Assembly: GCA_963989245.1 (NCBI GenBank)
Contig: OZ022349.1
Span: 28,445,474 to 28,509,473, forward strand
DNA from: Nansenia antarctica
Lineage: Eukaryota > Chordata > Actinopteri > Argentiniformes > Microstomatidae
DNA: 64,000 nucleotides
Direction of reading: 5' to 3'
Part shown: one piece after another, positions 30,792 to 40,048 of the stretch
Position numbering within the stretch: the first letter of the stretch is position 1
Layout of the letters: each line of letters starts with the position of its first letter
Position numbers and translations under genes: made by a program
The notes under the pieces: model-generated
The model's database searches: none
The model's input: only the letters and a program-made list of their open reading frames with translations
Told to the model about the DNA's origin: nothing

Positions 30792-32061
30792 CCCGCATCT
30801 CTGGTTCTAGGTCGAAGAGGCTGGCTTCTGAGGGTGGTCTATATAAGGGGCAGATGGTGATTATGTGGTTGGCGGTCTGCTCTGGGTCACCGCACTCGCA
30901 TGCCGCACTGTCCGCCAGGCCCCACGCCTTCATTGATGTTTTAAAGCGACCGACACCAGTTCGTAGACGGTTCAGTGTGGTCCATTGCCAGCGTGGTAGG
31001 TCGTCTCCTCCAATAGCGCCATCTCCTGGGTCCCAGATGTAGCGGTGGGTTCGGGAGGGCCCGGCTGACTCCCACTCCTGCTTCCAAGCTGCTGCCAACC
31101 ATGCATCTCTGGAGATGTCCTCAGAGGTGGAGTTGAGCATGGCTTGTGCTGCCTTGTTGTAAGGGTGGCGGGTCTTGAGTCGGCTTGGAGGTGCTGGTGT
31201 TATGGTGGTGTTGTGCAGGATGTGCCAGTCATGCTTTTGTGCCTTCCTGGCCAGGGCGAGGGTGGCAGCCTCCCGTCGGAGGCCGGCCGGTGCTATTCCC
31301 GCGAGGACTGGCAAGAGGGACACAGGGGTAGGCTTCAAGCATCCAGTAATTATTCTGAGGGAGGTATTGATAGCCACGTCGACCTTTCTCGCATGAGGGC
31401 TTCTGCTCCAGACTGGGGCGCAGTATTCCGCTGCAGAGAAGACCAGGGCTTGGGTGGATATTCTTAGCGTCTTAGCGGAGGCACCCCAGGTTGTACCAGC
31501 AAGGCGGCGGATCAGCGCGGCCCTGGATGTCACTTTGGCCTTGACTTCTTCCAGGTGTTGCTTGAAGGATAATGTCCGATCCAGGCGCACTCCAAGGTAC
31601 TTCGGGGCTTGCTGGACCTCCAGACATTTGTTGTCAACGCGCACCTCAAGTTCCCTCCTGGCTTCTCTGGTGCTAAGGTGGTATGCCGCTGCGACTGTCT
31701 TTCCGACACTGAGTTGTAGACGCCACCTTCGAAGGTATGCTACCAGTGTGCCTATGTCTACGTTAAGACCCTCTTCCATCGCCTTCCACGTTGGTCGGCT
31801 CAGCATGATGGCAAGATCGTCTGCGTAGCCATACTTTCTAGATGCTGTATCAGGTAGGTCGTGGATGTAAACGTTGAACAGCATCGGCGAGAGAACAGAC
31901 CCCTGCGGTACCCCATTCCTCAGTCTTCTGAGCCTACTGCACTGGCCACTGCTGGTCTGTAAGATGAAGCTGCGGTTGGAAAGTGTCTCCATGATGAACT
32001 TCACCATGTGGCGGTCCGGTATTGTCCTCAGCAGCTTCAGGTGAAGTCCCTGGTGCCAGAA
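30792..32061 (-). pseudogene. Jk-b partial reverse transcriptase, cut by an LTR
   Basis: Same motif B, motif C and CECGDPEQTANHIITIC arrangement as Jk-a. After the residues EPEMR the frame runs into the Gypsy LTR, which supplies about 23 foreign residues and a stop at 30712. This copy keeps the segment GLRREA in ...APAGLRREAATLAL..., encoded by an imperfect palindrome (GGCCTCC / GGAGGCT) that is missing from Jk-a, Jk-c and Jk-d. Confidence 0.85.
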
Positions 32062-32988
32062 TATGTTCTGAGTGGGTACTTCTGCCACAGAAATAAGTAA
32101 TTTGTTAAAAAATAAAAAATAAAAAGCAAGTTCAATTAATTAGGGGGAATTTGATCAAGACAGTTTTGAACAATTCTCATGATTTATGTTTAGCAGAACC
32201 GTCATAGCATGCTGTTCAATTTCCTTTTTGGAATCAGTACCATTATATTCTCCAAGTATGGAGGGAAGGGTAATTGGAAAATTGTTGATCTATGACTTAC
32301 ATAATTTGATTACAACAAGTGGTGACTCTTGAGAATGCAATAGAACACCGCGATGCAAATGCTGTTCTCAAGACGTTCCACACTTTGTACATTAAATGAC
32401 ACACCAAGACTATACTTTCAGGGATCATTTCTATAGTTTTATGCTTGGGAAATGTGTTTCTAAAGTGTCTGGTCTCGCTATCCATGATGATTATGTAAGA
32501 TATTCTTTTCAGAGCATGAATCAGGTGAATAGAAATGACTGTTCATTTTTTTCCACCATTGATGATTGTCCATTGTTCCTCAAAGGAACATGGGTGGAAA
32601 GAATATGTTCTGAGTGGGTACTTCTGCCACAGAAATAAGTAATTTGTTAAAAAATAAAAAGCAAGTTCAATTAATTAGGGGAATTTGATCAAGACAGTTT
32701 TGAACAATTCTCATGATTTATGTTTAGCAGAACCGTCATAGCATGCTGTTCAATTTCCTTTTTGGAATCAGTACCATTATATTCTCCAAGTATGGAGGGA
32801 AGGGTAATTGGAAAATTGTTGATCTATGACTTACATAATTTGATTACAACAAGTGGTGACTCTTGAGAATGCAATAGAACACCGCGATGCAAATGCTGTT
32901 CTCAAGACGTTCCACACTTTGTACATTATTAACTGACACACCAAGACTATACTTTCAGGGATCATTTCTATAGTTTTATGCTTGGGAA
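32062..32988 (+). repeat. Satellite segment 7
   Basis: About 1.7 monomers with unit boundaries near 32126 and 32662, ending at TTTATGCTTGGGAA where TxA-4 begins. A private variant (TACATTATTAACTGACAC, where other units have TACATTAAATGACAC) is shared with the mirrored segment at about 56200. Confidence 0.9.
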
Positions 32989-34463
32989 CACTCTGGTTTT
33001 CCCAGCCCCCCAACAGAAGACTGCCAGACCAGTAACAACGATGACCCGCCTGGAATTCAGCAGGGCGGTTCTACAGAGAGGTATGGGCTTTGTGCCGTCT
33101 GATCTAAACTGCCTGGTGAAGCCCCCTGGGCCCAATGAATGTTTTGAAGTGAGCTTTAAAACCCCCCAACTGTTAGCGGAATTCTGGACCTTTCATAGGA
33201 TTAATGAACACAAACCCCCACTTAACCGTTTTACAGCCCACCCACTAACGGATTTAGAATCAAAAGTAGTCACAATTCAATTCCACAATGAGGTGATTCA
33301 GGAATATGATATTGAGGTGTGGCTACACCGTCATGCCACCCTTAAATCGGGGGCCCGGATGGTCCTGGATGAAGACGGAGTGTGGACGGGGGCCAAGAAA
33401 TGGCTGGTACAACTCCGTCCGGACCCGGAGGGGATAGGCGGAGTCCAACATATCCCCAGCACCATCAACCTGGGGAACAACAGGGGCTCCGTCTACTACT
33501 ACGGTATGCCGAAGCTCTGCAGGAACTGCAGCCAATTGGGCCATCTGGCAGCGGCCTGCAAGGCCGTGGTATGTAAAATCTGCCGCCAAGACCACCCGAC
33601 GTCGGAGTGCACCACGACCAGACCTTGCAACCTGTGCGGGGGACAGGGGCATCTTTACCGTGACTGCCCAAGTTCCTATGCAAGTAGAGCCCGGGGCTAT
33701 AAATCCAACCAACCACCACCCCCACCCCAACCCACACCCCAACCCCCAAACTCACACCCCAACCCACACCCAACATGGAGGAAGAGAAGGGAGAGACGGA
33801 GGAGGACCGGCGCTCGAGCGATGGGGGGGACGATCAGAGCTCGAGCGACGGAGAAGGAGAAGGAGAGGAACCAACCGTCCAAGCACCCCCTACAGACAAC
33901 CTCAACACCCCCCCCCTCCTAAACCCTATTGCCACCTCCACCCCCTGCAAAAACACCATGAAGGGGGAGCCGGCCTCTATTGAGATAGCCACCAGCAGCA
34001 CACTGCAGATCCACCTCCCCTCCCAATCAGACAGTGAAAATGACTGGAGCTTGGCTCAACCAAAACGCAAAAGACCACAAAAAAAGGCAATCCGGAAAAA
34101 AACAGACAAAAAGACTACTCCAGAACCCAAACCCCAACGCCATACAGGTAAGCCGGCTCCCCCCCCCCCAAACCCTCCTCCCCACCCTCTTCCTCTCTCC
34201 AGTCATCACATGCTCCTCACCCTGCACAGCCCACCAGCCACCCCCAGTCCATGCTCACCGGACCGTACGGGCCACCGAAAATCACCTCATCAACAACACA
34301 GATGAGGGGGCCACCAGGCAGTCAGTGGGGAGACAACCTTCACACCATGAGCAGCCAAGGGGAGGTGCCACACTATCTGGCCCCCTACGACCCATTGGAG
34401 GGCCTCATCCTCATTTGCAATAGCTTAGCAAAAATTGGAACAAACCAAATCCAAGAACCATGA
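32989..34463 (+). pseudogene. TxA-4 ORF1, N-truncated and frameshifted
   Basis: Open from a satellite ATG at 32978 through the RNA-binding region and all three knuckles (CRNCSQLGHLAAAC, CKICRQDHPTSEC, CNLCGGQGHLYRDC). The frame then slips in the Pro-rich repeat near 33740 and continues in other frames to the normal IQEP end at 34463. The first knuckle has Gly changed to Ser. Not functional as one protein. Confidence 0.82.
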
Positions 34464-37400
34464 AGATAACAATCTCATCTCTCAACACCAGAAGCCTCCG
34501 GCAACCAGACAAACGGGAGGTCGTCTACCAGTACATCACCCAACATCAGTCAGACATGTATATCCTCCAGGAGTGCGCCATCCCATTCAAGGAGATGGAC
34601 GCCACCCTGGAGGAGGAATGGACACGGGGGGACTCTCTCTGGTCAGGCTCAAACATCGATAGAGCTGATGGGGTCGGCATTTTGGTGGCCAACCCTTTTC
34701 TGCAGACCAAAAAGGGGGAGGTTGTAGAGAGCGGGCGAATCCTGGTTCTGGACCTAGAGATCCAGGGTTCGCCGCTGAGGGTCATCAATGTGTACGGCCC
34801 AACCAACGTGGCCAAGAGAGTCTCCCTTTTCAAGAAACTTCGGTCTCTCCTCCTCATTCCCACACCAGTCCTAGTGGGGGGAGATTTCAACTGTGCCCTC
34901 CGGGATGAGGACCGCAGCAGGCCCAGGAGAGACCGATCCACTACAGAACTTCAGTCCATCATAGACGACTTCCAACTGGTAGACGCCGGTGGCACCTCCC
35001 CGCCGACACACACAAGGGTGAGTTCCTCCGGGAATTCTTCCTCCAGGATAGACATGTTCTTGCTCTCGCCAGGTCTGAGGATGGGAACCCTGACCAGCCA
35101 GGCGGCCCACTTCTCGGACCACAGGATGTTGACAGTGTCCCTGGAATGGGACGGCCAAACAAGAGCAGGTAGGGGAACCTGGAGGATGAATACATCGATC
35201 CTTCAGGACCCAACAGTGGTGCATTCCTTCTCCAGGCGCTACCTGGAGTGGAGGACCCTAAAAGAACTGTTCGACTCCCCGATAGAGTGGTGGGAGATGG
35301 TTAAGGCCAGGACAAAGGGCTACTTCGGGTCAGTCGGAAGGAGGAAAGCGGCAGAACAGAGGGCCAGGTTTCAACACCACAACGCGGCCCTCCAACGCCT
35401 GAGTCTCCTACAGCTGGGTGGTCTGGATGTGGCCCGAGAACTGGCCGAGACCAAACAACACCTTGCCACCCTCTACCGGGAGCAACAACAAAAGAAACAG
35501 TTCAGGGAAAAACTCCAGGGCCTGGAGGAGGAGGAGAAATGCACACGCCACTTCTTCCGCAAGGCACGGTCAAAACACAAGCCTATCCTGTCCCTATACG
35601 ACACCAATGGGGACACCGTGTCAGACAGAGGCAACATCCCGGGGGTGGCAAGAGAGTTCCACGAGAGTCTCTACAACATCAAGACAACCGACGAGACTCT
35701 CATGGCCACCTTCCTGGATGGTCTGGACCGGGTCCCAGAGGGTGGTGAGAGTGAGAACCCAGAGCTGACCACGGAGGAGCTCACCCGGGCCGTGCACTCC
35801 TTGAATACACACAAGGCCCCTGGACCGGATGGGATCCCAGCAGAGTTCTACAAGACTCTCTGGGATCTCCTCAAGGAGGACTTGGCGGAGGTCTTCAAAG
35901 CCGTCTACAGGGAAGGGAGGCTTGGAGAGTCAATGAGACAGAGTACGGTCACACTGATCCCCAAGAAAGGGGACCTCAAGGACCTCCGGAACTGGCGCCC
36001 CATCAATCTCCTCCCAGTGGACTATAAAATCATGACAAAAGCCCTCACCCAACGGTTTCAAACCCTCCTCCCCTCAGTTATAGCCCCTGTCCAAACCTGT
36101 AGCGTCCCCGGTAGGTCCATCAACGACAACCTGCTCCTGGTGAGAGACCTCATCCTGCACTCCCAGGAGCGGAGGTCCCCTTTAGGCCTTCTCAGCCTGG
36201 ATCAGGAGAAGGCCTTTGACAGGGTTAGCCATGGTTTCCTGCAGAGGGTGCTGAGAGGCATGAACTTCCCCCAGCACCTGCTCAACTGGACCGAACTCTG
36301 CTACAACAACATCACGAGCAGAGTTCGGATCAACAACCAGTTGACAGACCCCTTCCCCATCAAAGCTGGAGTACGGCAGGGATGCCCCTTGGCCCCTCTA
36401 CTGTACGTCATCTACCTGGAGCCGTTCCTACGGAAGATCCGGAGCTCCCCCAACATCATGGGCTACCCTGTACCAGGGGCCCGGGGGGAGAGGCTCAAGG
36501 TGGTGGCGTACATGGACGACATTACCATCGTCGGCACAGATAGTCGCTCCATTTCCACAGCAATGAAAGTGGTGGAGGACTACTGTGCAGCCACTGGCGC
36601 CCTGATCAATAGGGGTAAGTGTGAGCTGTTTCTGTCGCAGCACTGGCAGGAGAACCTGGCAACCTCCTTCCCTGTAAAGACGGAAAACATTAAGCTGCTG
36701 GGGATCACCTACCAGAAAGATGGAGGAGCCTCCGGCAGCTGGAAGGAGACCATCCGCCAGGTCCAAAAGAAGATCTGTGAGTGGAGTGCACGGCCTCTCA
36801 CAATGACAGGCAAGATCCTGGTCCTGAAGGCTATTGTTCTTCCCATTCTCCTTTACCTGGGCAGGGTGTTTCCCCCAGACAGAGCAGTATCCAAAACCAT
36901 CGAAAGGATCATGTTTACCTTTGTCTGGGGGAGCCAGATGAAAAAACTAAAACGCACCACCCTGTACAAAACAGTGGAGAATGGGGGGAAAGGGGTCCCA
37001 GACATCCTAAACATCATTAGGGCACAGGGACTCTCCAACCTCATCAACAACACCAACAACAAAGATAGGAAAGCCAGGTTCTTTGAAATATTCTATGCCA
37101 CACCCATCCTCCGGACACTCAGGGTGACCGCATTAATAAATCACACTGTGCCCTACAGCTGGGACCCCCCTCCAGTCTACAAGATATGGAGGGACTTTGC
37201 CTTCAAGACAGGATTGTCCGCGGCTGGGCTGGCCTCATGGAAATACAAAGACATTATGACCTTCATAAGATCGAAGGAAACCATTACTCACCCCAAGGCC
37301 AGCACAGCCGTGGACTCCAAACAGGTATGGAAAAACATTAATCATAAATGTACTAACAATAAACAAAAAGACATTGCCTGGATGGCTGCTCATGGTTGTC

Positions 37401-37780
37401 TCCCCACTAGGGAATTCTTGCATAGGCGGCACATCGCAAAGACTGAGAAATGCCCCCACGGATGCACGGACACAGAACACATTAACCACCTGTTCTGTGA
37501 GTGCTCCGTGGCCAGGCGGGTCTGGGCCCTGTTTGTTCCCTCTGTCTCCCTAAACAGCCTGCTGACCCTGCCCCGCTTGACGGGCGAGAACATCCTGTAT
37601 GGTCCTCCCGGGGGGTGCACAACCCCCCAACTACAACAACAGTGGAGGATCATCAGCGCCGTCAAGCAGGTACTCTGGGAGACGAGGAACATCAGGGTCT
37701 GTCAGAAACAGAGCGTCGACCTGACAACCCTGAGGAGGAGAATCACCCTCTTCCTCAGGGACCATGCTATTGTTGACTAA
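34460..37780 (+). CDS. TxA-4 ORF2, C-terminally clipped
   Basis: 1106 residues, with endonuclease (N9, E38, GGDFNCA, SDHRML) and reverse transcriptase (LDQEKAFDRV, GVRQGCPLAPLLY, YMDD) all intact and a CPHGCTDTEHINHLFCEC motif. A small deletion near 37779 (GTTGAC-TAACCC) brings in a stop 22 residues before the normal end. One substitution, APVQTCSVPG for APDQTCSVPG, falls in a conserved block. It might still be enzymatically active, but the copy has no 5' UTR and an altered ORF1. Confidence 0.82.
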   Translation: MKITISSLNTRSLRQPDKREVVYQYITQHQSDMYILQECAIPFKEMDATLEEEWTRGDSLWSGSNIDRADGVGILVANPFLQTKKGEVVESGRILVLDLEIQGSPLRVINVYGPTNVAKRVSLFKKLRSLLLIPTPVLVGGDFNCALRDEDRSRPRRDRSTTELQSIIDDFQLVDAGGTSPPTHTRVSSSGNSSSRIDMFLLSPGLRMGTLTSQAAHFSDHRMLTVSLEWDGQTRAGRGTWRMNTSILQDPTVVHSFSRRYLEWRTLKELFDSPIEWWEMVKARTKGYFGSVGRRKAAEQRARFQHHNAALQRLSLLQLGGLDVARELAETKQHLATLYREQQQKKQFREKLQGLEEEEKCTRHFFRKARSKHKPILSLYDTNGDTVSDRGNIPGVAREFHESLYNIKTTDETLMATFLDGLDRVPEGGESENPELTTEELTRAVHSLNTHKAPGPDGIPAEFYKTLWDLLKEDLAEVFKAVYREGRLGESMRQSTVTLIPKKGDLKDLRNWRPINLLPVDYKIMTKALTQRFQTLLPSVIAPVQTCSVPGRSINDNLLLVRDLILHSQERRSPLGLLSLDQEKAFDRVSHGFLQRVLRGMNFPQHLLNWTELCYNNITSRVRINNQLTDPFPIKAGVRQGCPLAPLLYVIYLEPFLRKIRSSPNIMGYPVPGARGERLKVVAYMDDITIVGTDSRSISTAMKVVEDYCAATGALINRGKCELFLSQHWQENLATSFPVKTENIKLLGITYQKDGGASGSWKETIRQVQKKICEWSARPLTMTGKILVLKAIVLPILLYLGRVFPPDRAVSKTIERIMFTFVWGSQMKKLKRTTLYKTVENGGKGVPDILNIIRAQGLSNLINNTNNKDRKARFFEIFYATPILRTLRVTALINHTVPYSWDPPPVYKIWRDFAFKTGLSAAGLASWKYKDIMTFIRSKETITHPKASTAVDSKQVWKNINHKCTNNKQKDIAWMAAHGCLPTREFLHRRHIAKTEKCPHGCTDTEHINHLFCECSVARRVWALFVPSVSLNSLLTLPRLTGENILYGPPGGCTTPQLQQQWRIISAVKQVLWETRNIRVCQKQSVDLTTLRRRITLFLRDHAIVD

Positions 37781-38820
37781 CCCGGATCAAGCAAGAGCGG
37801 TGTGGGGGGTGGAGAGATGGAAGGACGTCACTGACCCACTTCCTACCCTCACCAGAATATCACCACACACAACCCACAGCCGAACCAGCCGTCTCTGCCA
37901 GCACCACCAGCACCAGGATGACCAACACCACTGGGTCACAGGGAAGTACTGATCACCCGCCTGACACCAAAATGAACACTACACAAACCATGCACACCTC
38001 CCTTCTCTCACTCCTGTATCTTTTCAGGCACATGTCATATCCAGCTCTGACACCTACCCAGGCTTCCAGACCCAGGAGCAGAGACCGGCGGGAACCACCA
38101 CGTCACCCCAGCACCAACCCCAGGTTCCAACTCAGCGACCCCAAACCCCCTGTTCCGGGCCCCCCCCCCCCAACTCCAGGCCCCCAGCTACAGGCCCAGT
38201 CCCCTACCCGCCAACCCCCAACCCCCAGCCCGGAACAAGCTGAGAAGAGCCAGGGAGCTTTTTCCCTGGATAAGCTGTGTACAGGTTTTTCGCCTCTGCT
38301 TGCCTGCCATGCGCCGAGCTCTCTCGGCCTCTCCTCGGGGGCCTCCGGTCGGCCTGCGTGCTCGATCTGCTCCGCCGCTGGGGCGCCTGGTCCGGCTAGC
38401 CTCGTGAAGGGCCACAGGAGTCTGAGCCTGGTGGGCTGGGCCGGATGCGCCGGTGGTGGGGCGGGTCGGGTGAGTCGGGTGTGTGGGGTCCCTCGGGGGA
38501 GGGAGGTGGGGGAGCCACGGCTTTGCACTGGTGGGCAAACTGGATAGTAGTCGCTCTACAACTAGAGGGCTGCAGGGGAATTTTTTTCCCGGATGCACAG
38601 CGAACAGGTTTTTTACCCCTGCCTCCTACCGACACTGGAACCTGGACACTGAACACTGAACACTGAACATTACACTACACTGGACAATACACTGAACACT
38701 GAGCACTTTAGTTAGTTTAATGTTGGTTGTTGTTGAATGAAATGTCTTAAATGTCTGATTGTTTGATTAATTGATTGTATACACGGTGTTGCGTTTTTAT
38801 AAAAAACAATAAAAAACACC
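37781..38820 (+). other. TxA-4 3' UTR with internal deletion
   Basis: As in other copies but missing about 0.2 kb after GGACGTCA (near 37830), where it jumps to CTGACCCACTT. It contains the poly-C tract and the AATAAAAAACACC terminus. Confidence 0.8.
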
Positions 38821-39085
38821 TTTTACTAAAGACTTCTATTAAAGCTAGTCTTTGGTGGGGTGTGGGTTTTTGTGTTTTTTTGAGAAATCTAGGTTTTTTT
38901 CGCCCTTTTTTCCTCACTAGGCTCTATGCCCCTCCTTTTTTTCTATTCTTGGTCAGGGAGCACGTCTTCTCAGTAGGTGGCTTGACCGCTGCTGGGAAGT
39001 GGCTCCCCCGACCCACCCCCCCTCTTTGAGCGGAACAGGCCGGGATCCGAGAGGAACACCCGCGACTCTTCCAGTAGGTGGCCTG
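38821..39085 (+). mobile_element. TxA 5'-UTR fragment joined head-to-tail to TxA-4
   Basis: Matches TxA-1 from about 735 (ACTAAAGACTTCTATTAAAG) to about 1010, with a short deletion near 39052. It follows TxA-4's terminal CACC with only TTTT between, and ends in GGCCTGCCCC where inverted satellite begins. It has no satellite on its left and no 3' end of its own. It marks the point at which satellite orientation flips. Confidence 0.82.
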
Positions 39086-39263
39086 CCCCTTCCCTCCTTA
39101 CTTGGAGAATATAATGGTACTGATTCCAAAAAGGAAATTGAACAGCATGCTATGACGGTTCTGCTAAACATAAATCATGAGAATTGTTCAAAACTGTCAG
39201 AATCAAATTCCCCCTAATTAATTGAACTTGCTTTTTATTTTTTATTTTTTAACAAATTACTTA
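39086..39263 (-). repeat. Satellite segment 8 (inverted)
   Basis: First satellite in minus orientation, from CCCTTCCCTCC to CAAATTACTTA. Its last 11 bases (39253-39263) recur at 42542-42552 and are the target duplication of HeB. It shares the CTCCTTACTTGG variant with the segment beside Jk-d. Confidence 0.88.
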
Positions 39264-39512
39264 GAGAGGAAGCTCTCCAAGTACGCGGGACTGGTCAGTG
39301 ACTGCCAGCAGGCTGGGTGGAGAGCGAGGTGTTTCCCAGTAGAGGTTGGTTGCAGAGGATTTGCAGCCCGTTCCTTGGCCAGAGCCTTCAGCAGTTTGGG
39401 CATCGATGGAGAGAGAAAGAGGAGAGCCATCCGCAGTACCACCAATGCGGCAGAGAGAGCCTCTAGATGGCTGTGGCTCAAAAGAGGAGAGCCATGGAGT
39501 CATGGTAGCTAG
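39264..39512 (+). pseudogene. HeB ORF C-terminal end (displaced)
   Basis: About 82 residues starting ERKLSKYAGLVSDCQQAG and containing FPVEVGCRGF, the last part of the restriction-like endonuclease domain that in HeA follows VPWEEAIDEAFERK. It ends WLWLKRGEPWSHGS and a stop. The upstream frame continues into the satellite by chance. This piece belongs after 42541 in the element's normal order. Confidence 0.82.
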
Positions 39513-40048
39513 TTAGCCATCTGGACACAAGCTGGGGTCTGATGAGCCCCGGCTGGGTCACCTGGAGGAGGGTGTATGATGTTGAAAGACCCGAAACGCC
39601 CGATGATTCCAGGAACATCACTGAAGATGTGTCCAGAGGCATCAGTAGATGTATGTACACAGCGAACCCCCTGAGTCATCAGTGACAGCCAGGAAAGACT
39701 GGATGACAACCATGAAGAGTGTGGTGACTACTGGAGAGTCAGTGACAGCTCGGAGAGACGGCGACCGGGGGCAGAACGGGCTGGCAACCCAATCTGTGTC
39801 CTCTGAGAGGAGGACCCTAACAAAGCTACGATGAACTTAATGGAAAAATACCCCCAGGGGTGCCCGAGAGGGGGGGAGGATGAGCACCCCAGTCGGACGG
39901 ACACAACGGTAACAGACTTAGGCAATGGACAAACGACTATGAACAAGCAGTGTACATGCGGTAAAAGAAAAGAAGAAAGAAGAAAAGCTCCGGAACATCT
40001 TACGTAAAGAACCAAAGAGCTGCAAAGATCCATAACATCAGGCAGGAG
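39513..40048 (+). other. HeB 3' UTR joined to HeB 5' region
   Basis: 3'-UTR-like sequence follows the stop at 39512, and somewhere between about 39650 and 39850 it passes into the region upstream of the HeB ORF. The reading frame of the ORF is open from at least 39995. I cannot place the joint exactly without another HeB copy. Confidence 0.55.

Larger units (their letters stand above)
26445..32061 (-). mobile_element. Jk-b: jockey/I-like LINE fragment split by the Gypsy element
   Basis: Same fragment as Jk-a, with its last 56 bases at 26445-26500 and the rest at 30792-32061, separated by the Gypsy insertion. The satellite at its 3' side shares the GTTTTATGTCCA deletion junction with Jk-a, plus a further small deletion, so the Jk-plus-satellite unit was duplicated instead of being inserted twice. 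Target duplication TATGTTCT at 26437-26444 and 32062-32069. Confidence 0.85.
19734..38820 (+). repeat. Left arm of a large imperfect inverted duplication
   Basis: Order HeA-1, satellite, Jk-a, satellite, [Jk-b with Gypsy], satellite, TxA-4. Read backwards on the other strand, 62104-44602 gives HeA-2, satellite, Jk-d, satellite, TxA-5 with matching junctions and private variants. The Jk-b/Gypsy block is extra in this arm. Confidence 0.75.
32989..38820 (+). mobile_element. TxA-4: Tx1-clade LINE lacking its 5' UTR
   Basis: Begins at the TxA satellite target with CACTCTGGTTTTCCC, then joins ORF1 near its codon 26, so the whole 5' UTR is missing. It ends with AATAAAAAACACC, but instead of satellite a TxA 5'-UTR fragment follows. 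It shares private changes with TxA-5 (RNCSQLGHL, a PPNSHPNPHP tract, STAMKVVED, CQKQSVDL), so the two are duplicates of one insertion. Its 3' UTR has an internal deletion near 37830. Confidence 0.88.

Noticed and set aside
396..32988. Regular repeat spacing as a CRISPR array
   Set aside because: The repeat unit is over 500 bp, there are no short spacers and no cas genes, and the content is plainly eukaryotic.
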